Positions 1-12,391 are shown, counted from the stretch's first letter. The stretch: DNA of 64,000 nucleotides from Calocera cornea HHB12733 (GCA_001632435.1 KV423987.1:85240-149239), one strand, 5' to 3'. The notes: generated from the sequence alone by a model not told the origin. Numbers and translations are program-made.

Positions 1-1
1 T

Positions 2-1004
2 CACTTTGCATGGCAGCCCAAGCTAGATCAGGCGTATGGTATCCTTCCTCGTAGAGGCGCAAAGTCGGAGGACATGAAATGGTTCTATGCCGACAACGCA
101 TTCCACGGTCATGGTGAGGAGCTTGATTGTGCAACCGCAACAAATGCTGATCAGAGGTGTCAGTGGCAAACGCATACGAGAACGAGGAAGGAAATATCGT
201 GATCGATCTCACCGTGGCCGACGGCAATGTATTCTACTTCTTCCCGCCGGACGAGAGCAGAGTCGGCGAACCACCGCGTGTCAAGTTCAACTCCCCAATG
301 CACCGCTGGGTGTTCGATCCCAAGGCACCCGATGGTACGCGGTACAAGCCGCACGAGCTATTCGACACGCAGGGCGAGTTTGCGAGGTCGGATGACCGCT
401 ACCTTGGACAGCCGTACAACCACTTCTTCTTATGTGTTATCGACCCGACCAAGCCGTATAACTTCCAGGTGTGTGGCATCGTGCGTCTGTCCATGTGTCG
501 CTGACCGTGTTGTAGAGGTGCGGTCCGCCCGTCGGTGGTCTGTTCAACTGCTATGGCCATTTCAACTGGAAGAACCACTCCAAGTCCATCTGGTTTGCCG
601 GTGACTGCTCAACCGTACAGGAACCCGTGTTCATTCCACGTTCGCACGATGCTCCAGAGGGCGACGGCTATTTGATGGGCCTCGTGAATCGGCTTGACGA
701 ACTGCGGAACGACCTTGTTATCCTCGATACTGCGCGGCCTTTCGAGGAAGGACCAATCGCGGTTGTCAAGCTGCCGTTCAAGCTCCGAACTGGATTGCAC
801 GGCAACTTCGTTGAGAGCAAGGACATCAAGGAATGGAATGAACGGCTGCCGAGGGACCAGATCCCAAGGCAGAACGTCGACGAAGTCATCAAGGCCAAGG
901 CGGGCAGCGTGTACAAGGACGGACTGAAGCCGATCATGAATGGTATCTTGCAGCCTGCTGCGAATGGAGTAAAAGGGACGAATGGAGTGAATGGGGGCCA
1001 TTGA
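2..1004 (+). CDS. carotenoid/stilbene cleavage oxygenase, 3' part
   Basis: Partial gene entering from the left edge. Exons 2-113, 164-468 and 516-1004 join in frame through introns of 50 and 47 bp and give about 301 C-terminal residues. The family (RPE65/lignostilbene dioxygenase) is non-haem iron enzymes that cleave carotenoids to apocarotenals such as retinal, or stilbenes to aldehydes. Visible signatures are the LPRRG turn, the FH...NAYE strand carrying one iron-ligand histidine, [14 protein letters not shown], and the terminal RTGLHGNFV, whose His is the last of the four iron ligands. The first two ligand histidines would lie upstream of the window. The C-terminus ends in a short Asn/Gly tail. 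The substrate cannot be decided from this part. It is convergent with the GCP2 gene, with 182 bp between the stop codons. Confidence 0.9.
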
Positions 1005-1186
1005 ATGCTGTCCGACGGCTAGCTTGTTTCGTCGCTTCGAATGGTATCAGTCATCAATAGTACAATCCATTATGGATAAGGCTACACATTATATCCATCG
1101 ACATGGGTATACCAAAAAAGAACCATCAACTGCCCAAGCGAACAATTTTACGCTATCATAACCAGACTCATACCAGATGGGTCTGT

Positions 1187-4100
1187 CTAACCTCTTGCGC
1201 CATTGCTTCCAAGTCGAACGACAAGACTCAAGAGGGCGGTGTTCTCGCTCGACGCATAGAATTGCAAGCAATCCATGCAGACCTGAGAGCCTATTAGTCA
1301 TGTCCATGGAAAGACTCTAAGTGCGACGTACCTGGAACGAATGATTATAGTTCGCCTCAAACTTCTGGAAGAACTCCCATGGCTTTTGCATATCCTGCTC
1401 TCCCTTCCCGGCCCACTTGTTAAAGTTTGACGAGTAGTTTGCAAATGTTGAACATGTGAGCAGAAGACGCGAATAGACTTTCAGCAGCTTCGAGCTCGTC
1501 AACATGCATTCCTTCAAGCATGTGTCCAAGAAGTCGACGTGATCCTTGAGGAGCTGATCGACGGTTGACACCTTCTCAAGTGATGCCTCGAGTTTGCGCC
1601 AGTTTGGCTCCAGCACTTCAGTGGTGGCATACGCCATCACTTGCTGAACGAACGCCAACATCCTTGCTCGAAGGTTGAACACTCTCCTGCGCCACGCTTC
1701 ATGCTCTGATACTTCGAGGGGCAATGGAATGGGTGGTGGGAGCGGGGATGACGTCATACGGGAAGATGCTCTCGAAGGCGCGGTCGCTCGTGAAGCAGGT
1801 CGGGAAGAAGTGGCAGCAGGGATGGGCGTCGACGAGTTCGAGGAGGACAGAGGGCCACGCGATCGCCAAACGGGCTGCGATTGGTCCGTCCACATGCCGA
1901 GCAGGGCGTGTTCCGTCACCTTGAGGTGGAGCAAGAAGCGGAACAGAAGCTGATATCGGAGCAGCGTCTTTCTTGAAATGACGAGAGAAAGCGGGAAGGT
2001 GACGGTGTAATCCAGAGTCAGGGCATCCATCGCTAGTAGCACTACGTTAGAACACGACATGAAGCGTGAGAAAGCGACTCACTCAGCAGATCACGCTTAT
2101 CCTTCTTGTCTTTATCTTTATCCTTGTCCTTCTCAGAGTGAGCGGTGCTTCCGTGTCCAATCGATCCCAAGTCGCCGCTGACGGCTACGACCTTCAGGAG
2201 CCAATCATACAGCCCCTCCCTGGCCATGGTGAGCTTGATATCCTCCCTGAATCCGCCGATTCCCTCATCAGGCAAGTTCATCGCCACTTCGAGCAGCGCC
2301 TGCAGTTTCGGCAGGGAGACGGAGCGGGACGGCTTTCGCAGGTCGGACATGGAGAGGTCGAGGAAGTGGGTGAAGAAGCCCGATTGGGAGAGGAAGAAGT
2401 AGCGCTTGAGGGAGCGGAGGCGCGGGATGAGCTGCTGATCTTGTACTAGCAGCGTCAGGAGGGTGCGGTTCGCTCGCTGATATGCGTCCTCGATGCGTTT
2501 GTAGAAGCTGGGGCTCCGTCAGTTCCCAGCCGCGGCCCGGTACATAATGCCACTCACGGTGCGCAGTCCATACCGCCCTCCCAATCCTCGTTCCTCGAAC
2601 CCACATCCCTCCCACACTCCCGAATGACATTGACATATTTCCCCGCCAGGAGTACCTTCCTCTTCCACCTGTCCAAGAACTCCGGCACACATGCCCCTCC
2701 CGGCAGCCGGCCCGTGCTCTGCCTAGGCAGCGGCACGCCTGTGGTCATGCGTTCCTTCTGCCCCGGCTCGGTGGGCGTTCCGTCCCGCAACGTGTAGCGG
2801 CGGTCCCAGTACTCGTCTGTGTAGTCCCGCTCTAGGAAGGAGGGTGCGAGGTACGGCTGGGAGCGGACGAAGAACTCGTTGTGCGGGTCGGCGAGGAGGC
2901 CGGATTCGGCCCAGAGGAGGAGGGTCCGCGCATAGGGCGTTGAGAGGCGGGCGAGCAGCGGGTTCAGCAGGGCTGGGGTCAGGGGATCACTAGGAATAAT
3001 CAGCATCATGCAGCTTTCAGGGCTAGTTCGACTCACCCTGCCATCCGCCGCATACAGTCCCACACAGTGGTAATCACCTCCCCTCCCAACACCTCACCCT
3101 CATCCTCCGCGTCCGCCCCAAGCCCCTTGATAACATTGCTTATCCCGCCGAGCCCCAGCTCCGCATTCCGTCTTTCCTCCTCAGAGTCGACCTCGCTCTC
3201 GTCTTCCGTTGAGGTGTCCGCGCCGGCTGGGTCGAGCAGGAGAGAGGAAGTGAGGGTGTAGAGCAGAGCGAGCGTGCGCGCGCTGGGGTCGAGGTGCGGC
3301 ATCAGGGAGTGCAGGGTCAGCCCTGGCTCGCCCAGGCGGGGAGGGCTGAGGAACGCGTGTTCCAGTCTTGTCACCAGAGTGACGTGCTCCTGGATTCCAG
3401 TTAGCATGTGATTCCTCCATACAACCGTGCTGGCATACCTGGAGGACGGAGCGCAAAGCACCGCAAAGCGCGTGATTCACAAACCCGCATCCCTCGATGC
3501 TCTTTGCGGCAATAAACGCCTCCAGAGCCGTATAGTGCGTCGCAATCGGTAACAAGCGCGTAATGAGATCTCGCATGCTCGGATCTAGCACACCATCAGC
3601 ATTCTTCTTCCACAAAACGAAAGTACCCACCAAGCGTCTCGTTGCACACGAACACGGCCCCCGCGAGGGGGTCGTCCACATGCGGGCTCTCGGGCGAGTA
3701 CCGGATCAGCGCGCCCTCAATGCCCAGCATCACGAACAGCAGGTCCTCCAGGACCATCGCCTCCTGGAGCTCGAGGCTGATCCCGCGCAGGTTCACGTCG
3801 CCTTCCGCGGCGCCGGCCGAGGCGCGCGACTTGCCCTTCCCGTTCGTAGGCGGCTCGAACGCTGCTGCGGAGGGAGGGGGCACGCGCGAGTTGAGCGGCG
3901 CTTGGAGGAAGGAGGGCTCGGCGGCGAACGATGTTTCTGCCCATCTGCTGGGGCCAGCTCCAGCGTCCCTCTCAACCCCCCGCGCGCTGGCCCTGCCGTC
4001 CCTATCCCTCGCACCAGCAGCAGCGCCCAGTCCCAGGCCTCCCACTCGGTCCCTGATCTCCTCCTCCTCCTCCTCTTCCAACCTCTCTCGCATTTCCTCC

Positions 4101-4270
4101 TGTTCCTCCTCCTCCTCCTCTTCGTCGTTGTCTCCATGTACCTCCCTTAGCCCCCGCCTCGCGGATGTGAGAGTGCTAGTGACCTTGTTGAGCTGCTTCG
4201 CCGACAGGCCCAGTGTCTTGTGCCTCCTCGCGCGCGAAGCTGGCCGCAGAGGCGTGTAGGGCGTCGTCAT
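1187..4270 (-). CDS. GCP2: gamma-tubulin complex component GCP2 (Spc97/Alp4 type)
   Basis: Seven exons on the minus strand: 4270-3631, 3584-3439, 3389-3037, 2989-2558, 2507-2083, 2032-1332 and 1282-1187. They give 930 aa, the usual GCP2 size, and all introns are 46-50 bp. GCP2 pairs with GCP3 to hold gamma-tubulin and nucleate microtubules at spindle pole bodies. Family motifs follow in order: MVLEDLLFVMLG, DPSMRDLITRLLPIA with GFVNHAL (GCP2-type rather than GCP3-type), DYTDEYWDRRYTL, KYVNVIRECG, LKRYFFLSQSGFFTHFLD, and the C-terminal FYASSENTALLSLVVRL on the last exon. That last exon is recovered only by splicing at CTCTCAG; the simple open frame stops early after SFQ. The first 150 residues are acidic and low-complexity with Glu runs. 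A lysine/aspartate repeat near exon 5's end and a Ser/Pro insert in exon 6 look like disordered loops. Confidence 0.93.
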
Positions 4271-4786
4271 CTCCCTTCTTTCGTTCGTTGTCACTATCGG
4301 GTACCGCGCTGAGCCGAGCCGGGTGGTGTGGTGTAGTTGCGGAGCGAGGGACGTCGGCGCGGTGAGCGACGGCGACGCGTCAAAGTGGACGACGCGCAGG
4401 AGAGAGACGGAGGCTTTTTGCACAGGCACGTGTTGGCAAGGCGGAATCGGCTGTGTATCATATTCGTTGATCTTCTTCACGATTCCTCACCGCCACTGTG
4501 CGGCTTTCACTTAAATTCTTTGATCTTCCTCGTGATTCCTGCCGCATGCAGTTTGATGAAGACGCGCTGTTCGTGACTGATGAATATGGCTCGACTTTTC
4601 GACCCGACTGGGATTCACGGCAAATCCCAGTCAGTGCACATTGCTCCATTCTCCAGCGCTGCCAGCATGAAGCGTCGAGTCACCCTCGAGTTGCATCCTC
4701 AAAATAACGTGCACTATTGATACAGCGACAGTTCTACATATCCTAAAGTGGCCCACTGTGACCTGCCCAGCAACGCGCCACCAACA
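4271..4786. other. intergenic, GCP2 promoter side
   Basis: About 0.5 kb between the GCP2 start and the MFS transporter stop. The part next to GCP2 should hold its promoter. I see no open frame with coding character, repeat or RNA gene here. Confidence 0.6.
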
Positions 4787-6474
4787 CTAGTAGATGGCGA
4801 ATATCCTCGGCTCCTTCTTGAACCTCGCATACAGCAGACAGAGCGAGCCCGTGATGCACCAAGCGCCGCTGAGGGAGAACACGGCGTGCCAGTTCCCGCC
4901 CGTCGCTGAGAACACAGCGCCGAGGATCGGCGCGCCCGCACCGTTCCCCGGGGTGAGGAAGAGGATGAGCAGCCCGCTGAGCGCGGCGAGGTCCTTCACC
5001 CCGAACAGCTTTGCGCCTAGCACGCTCGAGAGGCTGACGAACGCCGCGCCGAAGAAGCCGATGAAAATCGAGTAGAACATGATTATCCCGAAGTTGGTGG
5101 CCAGGTTCCAGATCACTAGCTGGGCGAAGCCCGCCATGAACACGGAGAAGATGAAGGCGTTGAGCACGCCGAGCTTGTCCGCCAGCAGGCCCATGCTGCT
5201 CCTTCCCAGCGCGGCGGAGAAGTTCATCACTGAGAGGGGGACGGCGGTGAGGGAGGGGGAGAGGTGGGGCAGGGTAGCGATGGTGTACTGCTGAATGTAG
5301 AAGTACGGCCCGAGGTAGCCGAAGCAGGCGAAGAAGATGGCGAGCGCGACGGACCAGAAGATTGGGTCGCCGAACAGGGTGAAGTCGAACCATTTTATCT
5401 TGGCCTTGGTGAACCGGATGGATGAGGGGTGCGGCCGGTCCTTCATCATGAATATTGCAGAGGTCATGAGGAAGAGGTGGAGGAAGGCGTAGAAGAGGAG
5501 CGTGTAGCGTAGGCCGATGCGGTTCAGCAGTTGTTGCACACAGAGGGAGGCGACGCCGCCGCCTGGGAAGGCGGTGAGTCGACGGTGCCAGGGCACACAC
5601 AACAGAACGTACCGAACGAGCCACCGGTGAGGACAATTCCTGTAGCGAAACCTCGTTTCTTACGGAACCACTGCGATGGAGAGGACATGATGACCGGCTG
5701 GACGAAGCCCCCCGCCAGCCCTTGCAGAACACCCTGCGCTCAATGTCAGACGGTGGCCAAGCCTGTGATGGCTCTACGCACCTGGGTGAGGAAGAACTGC
5801 CATAGGGTGTTGGAGAACGCAGCGCAGAGCATGGCGATGAACGCCAGGACCGTGCCGTATATGACGCATAGTCGGTACCCGCTGAACGCACGTCAGCATC
5901 GAAGTGCCAATAATCCATAAACCAATTTGGGGCGTACTACCGGTCCGCGACCTTCCCAACGATGAACGCCGTTGGGTTCATGACCATCCCTGACAAGCTG
6001 CCGAGGAGGGAGAGCACCGACGGCTCCGCGTCCGGGAAGACGTGCTGCTTGTAGTGGGCCTGGAACACGCCCCACGTGAGGGACCATCCGATGATGACTA
6101 TCCGCACAAAGGTTACATCCTCCTTGAAGAACGGTCGGTAAAGACCACGCACCTCCTGCGATGATTGTACACCCCGCAACGACAAACCAGCCCCTCCCTC
6201 CCTCCGGATACTCCCACTCTGCCCCATCCAGGTTCGCATCCACCGCTGCAGCACCTTGGACATCCCCTGGGATCCTCCGTTCCAGATCTTTATCCCCGCC
6301 ATCCTCGGTCTCGTCCTGCGACGTGGGGTCTGGGGAGACGTAGGGCTGCTTTTCTGAGAGGTACTGCTCGGTCATTGTCCCGGGGGTGATGGGCGTGACG
6401 GGCGTTTCGTCGTCGGCTTTCTCCTTCTCCGCCGCGGATGAGAGGTCGACGGGGGTCCCATCTGGAGACGGCAT
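4787..6474 (-). CDS. monocarboxylate-type MFS transporter 1
   Basis: Five exons: 6474-6153, 6097-5941, 5881-5782, 5733-5613 and 5562-4787. They give 491 aa with about 12 hydrophobic segments. The protein belongs to the fungal monocarboxylate porter branch of the major facilitator superfamily (MCT/Mch-like), plasma-membrane or vacuolar carriers of carboxylates or related solutes; the real substrate is unknown. Visible marks are the acidic cytosolic N-terminus (about 100 aa), EYPEGGRGWFVV at TM1, TWGVFQAHY, DRGYRLCVIYG after the second intron, WFRKKRGFATGI in loop 4-5, and the C-terminal FKKEPRIFAIY. Two paralogues lie at 31.7-33.4 and 34.3-35.9 kb. This copy alone has an intron inside SFG|GGVASL and lacks the late intron of copy 2. 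The ATG is the first in frame and opens the typical acidic tail. Confidence 0.9.
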
Positions 6475-6953
6475 ACCAGGTCGTTAAGGTTGAAGAAGCC
6501 GCTCGTTGCAGACTGGCGCTCACAAGCACCAGATGGTGCAGCGCAAGTATGACCCGGTCTAGCCATTACTATCCTCACTTCATTACAGTAACACGACACC
6601 TCGCCGGGCAAACGGCGTGGCCCGAGCGGGCCGGCAATGACGAACACTGAATAGCGGCGGATCGGCAACCGGCTCAGCGAGAACGGCAGGGCCCCGGTCG
6701 GTGTGGCGGCCGAGGGGGCGGAGGTGGAGGGATTTGCGGGAGAGCGACACACGGAGGTGGCGTAATCATACCGGCGCCGGGTGCGCGAGTGCGGGGAAGC
6801 GATCAAGCGCGGCGGCTATTCGGCCATGAACCGGGCCGAATTCATTCTGTGGCCGATAGTAAACCAGCCTCAATTGGTTTGGTTCCCATCAAACAAACCT
6901 AACTTTGCATAATCTCATATACGACCGTCCAGCGATTTAGGCTGATCTATTCA
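6475..6953. other. intergenic, promoter side of MFS 1
   Basis: About 0.48 kb between the MFS 1 start and the stop of the upstream monooxygenase, both on the minus strand. It is GC-rich next to MFS 1 and AT-rich towards 6,900. No gene or repeat seen. Confidence 0.55.
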
Positions 6954-8640
6954 TCATGCCAAGCTCATCTCGAACCACGCCACCGCCGTCTGGAGCTGCT
7001 TACTGATGTCCACACTCCAAATCCAGTCCATCCTATCCTCCGCGACCCTCGCAAACTCCGTCACATTGTCCCCAGCCGGCGAAACCAGCTCCCACAGCCG
7101 GCCAGTCTCGTACGAAAGCTCCTTGATCCGCTGCACGCGGTCTTTGCGTACGAGCTCGTAGGCTTTTAGGGCGGCAGAGACGTTGTCTGGGGTCACTTTT
7201 GGGTGCGCGAGAAGGTGAGCGAGCAGGTGTGCGTCCTCGATGCCTTGTGAAGCACCGTTGCCTTGATGGGGTCTAGCGATTGTCAGCACTCATGGACCCG
7301 TCCGGTCTCAGGTTAGACAAACGTCATCGCATGAGCCGCATCTCCCAGAAGAGCAACGTCCCCCTGCACGAAGTACGGCAGATCCGGAACGTCGAACATG
7401 GCCCATCTGGAAGGCCGTTTGACAAGCTACTTTCCTTGAGCCTCCTGCTATCTTTCCTCCAGCTGGATCTCACCTCCAGAATAGCCTTCACCTGCGACGC
7501 ACAACCCTCATAGTCCTTCATCAGCTCCTTCTCGTCGACATCGTGCTCCACTGTCACCTCCATTAGTCCTGCCCAAACTTGCATGAGGCGGACGCACCCC
7601 AGTCCTGCGTCTCCCACGTCGGACATCTTCCCTTGGTGTAATCGCTCTTGAACGCAACGACGTTGATGTACTTTCCACCCGCCACTGGGTAGTGCACGGC
7701 ATGCTGTTGCCATCTCAGCCGTGGGTCTCCGCACAAGGGCCGAAACCCACCTGGCTAGGGGCGAGCCACATCATCGGTGTACTCGTGATCGTCCTCCCAA
7801 CCGCAGCGAGGACCTTCTCTGTCGGCACCAGCGCGCGATACGCGTACGACCCGGACCATCTCGGCTCCTGCAGCGCCAGGTCGCCCCTCGCCTCGTACAT
7901 GAGCTTCCTAACCCTGCGCCGCATCAGATTCAGCACCACTCCCCGAGGCAGCAAAGGACCGTCTCACGTCGACTTGATCCCGTCCGCACCCAGGAGCACA
8001 TCGCACTCCTCCTGCGTGCCGTCACGGAATGCTACCGTGATGGACCCGCCAGGCTGCTGCGAGTAGCGGATAAGCTGCTTCTGGAACTTGACGCACGATG
8101 CGGGCACGTGCGCTAGGAGGAGCTCGAGCAGCTCTGCGCGGTGGGTGTTCATCTGCCCGCCGGGTGTGCGCATCTACTCAACCCCCAGCCCACCGTCAGC
8201 TAAGCATACCTCCAGCGCCAGCACCCATCACACACCGTAAAGAACGGTTCTCCGCCTCTCCTGCCGTCCCCAAACCGAAACTGGAAGAAAAGCCCCTCCC
8301 CGTCCCTCCCCACCGCCTGCCCGCCACCCTCGAGCCAGCAGCCCCGTGCAAGCGCCTCGTACTCCTCCCCGACGCCCAGCGCGCGCAGGACCTTGAGCGC
8401 GTTCCACCCGATCATGATCCCCGCGCCGATCTCGGAGAAGTGAGCCGCGGACTCGTACAGTGTGAAGGTGAACGGGGGCGGCACCGGCGTGTTGGAGCCG
8501 GGAGCCGGCGGGTCGGAGAGCTGCTGCTGTTGCTGCTGGGCAAGGGCAAGGGCGAGCGTCAGCCCGACGATGCCCCCGCCGAGGATGGCGATCCTCAGCG
8601 GGCCCGGGGCGGGCTTTTCGGATGGAGGGAGGTCGCCCAT
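6954..8640 (-). CDS. FAD-dependent monooxygenase (salicylate hydroxylase-like)
   Basis: Seven exons: 8640-8236, 8173-7968, 7913-7751, 7703-7598, 7550-7474, 7426-7323 and 7272-6954, giving 459 aa. Group A flavoprotein hydroxylases use NAD(P)H and O2 to hydroxylate aromatic or related substrates. The dinucleotide-binding motif AILGGGIVGLTLALALAQ lies near the N-terminus and is followed by a short Gln run. HRAELLELLLAHVP is the usual helix after it. GADGIKSTVRKLM is the DG motif, and GDAAHAMTPHQGNGASQGIEDA is the GD motif that contacts the FAD ribityl chain. The whole chain is a normal length. The intron after QDW (7597-7551) uses the acceptor behind a CTAAT branch site; nearer acceptors would leave introns under 30 bp. 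The substrate cannot be told. It is divergent from the next gene across 1.6 kb. Confidence 0.88.
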
Positions 8641-10211
8641 GGTGGACGTTGGCCGCTGCTGCTGGCAGCGAGCCGCCCATCCAGACGCTATTGTGCCACG
8701 CAATGCGTGGATGGAGAGGGCATGCCAGCATACTGTATGCGGGGTTCGTGAATGACCATAGTGAAGGGAAGCATCGAAGCCTTGATACATATGTTGAATC
8801 CAGGCGGAAATGCTGGCGTCTGCCGCACAGAGCATCCCCACTCGCCGCAGCACGCTCTCCGAACCCTCCAGCAGACAGCTGCTGGCAGAGGATCTTCTAT
8901 CTGGGCGAGCAACTCGACAAGCACGGGCCAGACGGAAACTTAGGGAGAAACAAGGAAACGGCGACTTCACTATAACATGCACGCCCCGCGCCGGGGTTCA
9001 GTTGGAGTTATACAGTGCTGGGAGACATTTCAGGACGTGAGGTATAGTAGATGGGAAGGATTCGTGAGGCTATTCAATATTATACTGCTACAATCGATCC
9101 TGAGCATGGTCAGCACCAGCACCAGCGTTACGCTGCGAAAGACGGACGGACGGAAAGCACCAGCTGGGAGGGGAACGCGGCTCCGGCTCCGACTCCCTCT
9201 CCTCTTTGCTCCCCTCCGGATGGTCGACGTACTAGAGCGTGAGCTGCGCGAGCCGGTGCGCGTACATAGTCATCTCCCAGGACGTAGAACCTCGCGCGGC
9301 TGGTGAGGAACGGCCGGGGCAAGCGAGGCCAGAGCGCGCATCCGTATCAGCATCAGCATCGGGAGTGCGCTCCTGTACGCTGAGCGGGGGAGCGGGGCCC
9401 CAGGTCTTGGCAAGTACAGTCAGGACGAATGCGATTGCATAGCAAGCGGCCTGGGAGTCTCCATCTCGTCACGCAGCCGCGCATGGGACTTCCGCCCCCC
9501 CACGCTCCAGTCTTTCTCCTCCCAGGTCACTGCAGGCCGCAGGCGTCATTGATGCGGTGACCGCTGCAGGGCGGCACCGCCTCCCATCCCCCTGTCCAGC
9601 ACCTCACTACTAGTGTAGTACGGCGTTACTGTCCTGTCAGCGACGTCAGCAGCATCAGCATCAGCATCAGCATCAGCATCAGTGTCATGTGCGGCTGTCA
9701 GTGGGCGTTGGGCGAAGAGTCAGGTGCGCTACGTCAAGCGGTGCAGACTCCCCGCACCCCTAGGCAGGCAGCTGGCGTAGAAGTACTGGTGTAGTGCGGC
9801 CGCTGGGCTTTGCAAGCCGTTATCGGGATTGTTAGACGGTAACTTACTTGCAGCATTGTCACTCGTTGTCCACCACCACCACCGTGCATCACCGTAAGCC
9901 CAGCCCGCTCGGCTCCGGCTCCGGCCCCTTGCATCCGCTTCCGCAATCACACGCCTGTCCACGTGGCCGTCCCCTGCCCTTTGAAGCCCTTCCGCCCGCC
10001 CGCTGGCGGTTGCTGAGTCGCCGACTCTGTCTCTCCCTCCCGCTCGCTCGCTCGTCGCTCGCCCGTTCCTTCCTGCACCGTGTCGTCGATCGCCGATCCC
10101 GGCACCACGTCGACCCACCGCGCCTGGTGCAGAAGCGTGCGATCGGCTGCCGCCTTCCTGTCGCCAACCGACACTGCGCTCATAAACCCGGCCGCCGCCC
10201 CACCGCGCAGG
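8641..10211. other. long divergent intergenic region
   Basis: About 1.6 kb between two divergently oriented genes, so it should hold both promoters. It contains a hexamer microsatellite at 9647-9682 and shorter CAGCAC and CAGCAT runs near 9,112 and 9,343. Open frames here have no coding character. Confidence 0.6.
9647..9682. repeat. CAGCAT hexamer microsatellite
   Basis: About six tandem CAGCAT units in the promoter-side spacer. It is read directly from the sequence and likely to vary in length between strains. Confidence 0.9.
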
Positions 10212-12137
10212 ATGCTCGTCCCGCTCCTCTTCCTCTTCTCCATCCTATACCTCGTCGTAAACCTCCGCCCGTTCTACGCAGCAAAGCCAGCGACACCCCC
10301 CGCCTCCCCCGCGCCCTCGACCACCTCAAACACGCCCTCAGCAAGGCGCAGCACACTCGACGACGGCGAGGACATGCCCCTCCTCACCGTCCAGGGACAC
10401 GAAGCCAGGATAGGCAACCTCAACCTCGGACGCAAGCCACACCCCCGCCGCAGGTCCCCGCCGCTCCCCCACCTTCAGCCAAGGCAGCCGCAGTTCCACC
10501 TCGCCCCCGTCCCCCTCTCACACCCACGCAACCTCTACCGCCCACCACCCCGCTTCTCCCCCTCGCCCAACACCACACCCTCGCTCTCGCCCTCCCGCAG
10601 CCCCTCCCTCCCCTCAGGCCCCAGCTCGGGCACAGGCGCAGTCCCGCCAGCAGGCGACATCGCCAGCCTCAAAGTCGAGGTGGAGAGCCTGCGCATCCAG
10701 CTCGCCGAGGCGCGCGCCCGCGAGGAGCACGCCCAGATGCAGGCCCACCACCTCCAGCAGGTCCTCGCCACCCTCGGCCACCCACCAGCATGGGTGCACC
10801 ACCTGAACCAGCAGGCGCAGGCACAAGCACAGGCCTGGCTCTCCCCGCCGGCATCGCACAGCCAGCCGCTCTCCCCGCAGATGCACGTGCACCACATGCA
10901 TGCCTTCTCCCCGTCCCCGCAGCACCAGCAGCCGCAGCTCGTCGTCCCCCAGCCGCAGTACCCCGCCGGCTACGCGCCCGCCCCTCCGCCAATGCAGCAT
11001 ATGCCGCACTCGATGCCCCCGCTCGGCATGGGCGCGCTGGGGCCGTACACCGTCCCACCCCCGCCGCAGGGGTACCCCTTCCCGCACACACCAGGGTCGA
11101 TCCTCTCCCCGCCCACGGGGCAGCATATACCCACCTCCCCGCCGCACCCCGAGCAGCAGTTCGCCGACGCGCTCGCGGCCGCCCTAGCCGCCGCCGGGGC
11201 AGGCGCAGGGCTGCAGTCCCAGCCCGTCTCCGCCACATCGACTACGTTCTCTGAGCGCGACCGCGAGGAGAAGCGCGAAGCCGCACGGCAGGACCTGTTC
11301 GGAGCTATCCTGCGCCGGCCGGGGATGCATGCTGGCCTCGGGATCAGTTCGCCCGCCCTTACTCAGCAGCAGCAGCCGGTCCAGTCCACGAGCAACCATA
11401 GCTTGCAGAGCATGCACAGCCAGCAACAGCAGCAACAACAGGAGGGCAACTCACTCAGCCTCAGCCTCAGCCTGTCGAGCATGGACAGCCTGCCCACGCC
11501 GCTCATGGAGGGCCTCGCACCGGACTCGGACCTGAGCGCGGACATTTCGGGCGCCTCCCTGCCTGCTGCTGTCTCTGCGCCTTCTGTCCTTGCTCTCGCC
11601 GATCCCAGTGAGGGCGCAGCGGCTGCCCAGGTGCAGGAGATGATCGACCACGTCGACAGCGCCCTGGCCTCCTTCGACAGACTCGACTGCCCCGGCCCGC
11701 AGACCCGGTCTGCCCAACCCGGCCTCACGTCGAGCATGACCGCCCCGTCGTTGCTCGTCCAGCCCTCGACGCCTACCGCGCCCGCCTCGCCAGAGGAGGG
11801 CTCAGGGTCAGACCCGTCCATCTACTCACAGCGGTCCTCCTTCGACGTCAAGCCCTTCGAGCACGGTATGAAGTCCTCGGCCAGCACTGGGTCCCTCTCC
11901 GACGCCTCTGTCTCTGCCTCTGCCTCTGGCGCAGACTCGGACAGAGGCAGCGCCGTCTCTGCCCGCTCGGAAGGGAGGAGGAAGCGCCATGTCACCCTTG
12001 CCACGAGCCTGCCGAGGAGCGAGCAAGGCAGCAGTCTGGGCCGCACGGAGCCGGGCGAGTCCGAGTCCCAGTCCGAGTCCCAGTCGGAGGAGAGGGTGCT
12101 CGCGCTCGACCTGGACGCTGCCTCTGTCCTCGAGTGA
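10212..12137 (+). CDS. membrane-anchored low-complexity protein, unknown
   Basis: A single open frame of 641 aa from the first in-frame ATG; the frame upstream of it opens only on a GTG. The protein begins with a strong hydrophobic stretch, MLVPLLFLFSILYLVVN, that should act as a signal anchor. Next come a Pro/Ser-rich segment, a short coiled coil (IASLKVEVESLRIQLAEARAREEHAQ, given here only as a region around residues 155-180), then long Pro, His, Gln and Ser-rich disordered sequence with Gln runs. Codon third positions are strongly GC-biased, which supports real coding despite the low complexity. A competing frame on the same strand from 9848 is Pro/Arg/Ala-rich and looks like a shadow. I do not recognise a family. 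An intron cannot be excluded in the first 150 codons. Confidence 0.6.
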   Translation: MLVPLLFLFSILYLVVNLRPFYAAKPATPPASPAPSTTSNTPSARRSTLDDGEDMPLLTVQGHEARIGNLNLGRKPHPRRRSPPLPHLQPRQPQFHLAPVPLSHPRNLYRPPPRFSPSPNTTPSLSPSRSPSLPSGPSSGTGAVPPAGDIASLKVEVESLRIQLAEARAREEHAQMQAHHLQQVLATLGHPPAWVHHLNQQAQAQAQAWLSPPASHSQPLSPQMHVHHMHAFSPSPQHQQPQLVVPQPQYPAGYAPAPPPMQHMPHSMPPLGMGALGPYTVPPPPQGYPFPHTPGSILSPPTGQHIPTSPPHPEQQFADALAAALAAAGAGAGLQSQPVSATSTTFSERDREEKREAARQDLFGAILRRPGMHAGLGISSPALTQQQQPVQSTSNHSLQSMHSQQQQQQQEGNSLSLSLSLSSMDSLPTPLMEGLAPDSDLSADISGASLPAAVSAPSVLALADPSEGAAAAQVQEMIDHVDSALASFDRLDCPGPQTRSAQPGLTSSMTAPSLLVQPSTPTAPASPEEGSGSDPSIYSQRSSFDVKPFEHGMKSSASTGSLSDASVSASASGADSDRGSAVSARSEGRRKRHVTLATSLPRSEQGSSLGRTEPGESESQSESQSEERVLALDLDAASVLE

Positions 12138-12391
12138 CCCGCTCAGCCCGCCTCGCCTCTCCCCCCCCGCCCAGTCCCCTCGGATTCCAGAAATCGTACA
12201 CATACCCTCCTCCGGCCGTTGGAGAACGCATACTGTAGATCCCCCGCATCACCCAGCATCCCGCTTTGCAACAGCAAGTCGCACGCCGCCTAATATCTGC
12301 CTCTCATCCAACCCTTTCATCGAATCCGAATCCGAGTCCAATGCCTCAGTTCCTCAATTCTTCAATTCTTCAATTATCACAAGTGCAGTGC

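Noticed and set aside
7551..7600. 20- or 29-bp intron in the FAD monooxygenase
   Set aside because: Too short for fungal splicing; the acceptor at 7551 gives a 47-bp intron with a CTAAT branch site and keeps the frame.
9848..11254. 468-codon Pro/Arg/Ala-rich frame on the plus strand
   Set aside because: It overlaps the 641-aa gene in another frame and shows the composition expected of a shadow in very GC-rich DNA; the other frame has a hydrophobic anchor, a coiled coil and better codon bias.
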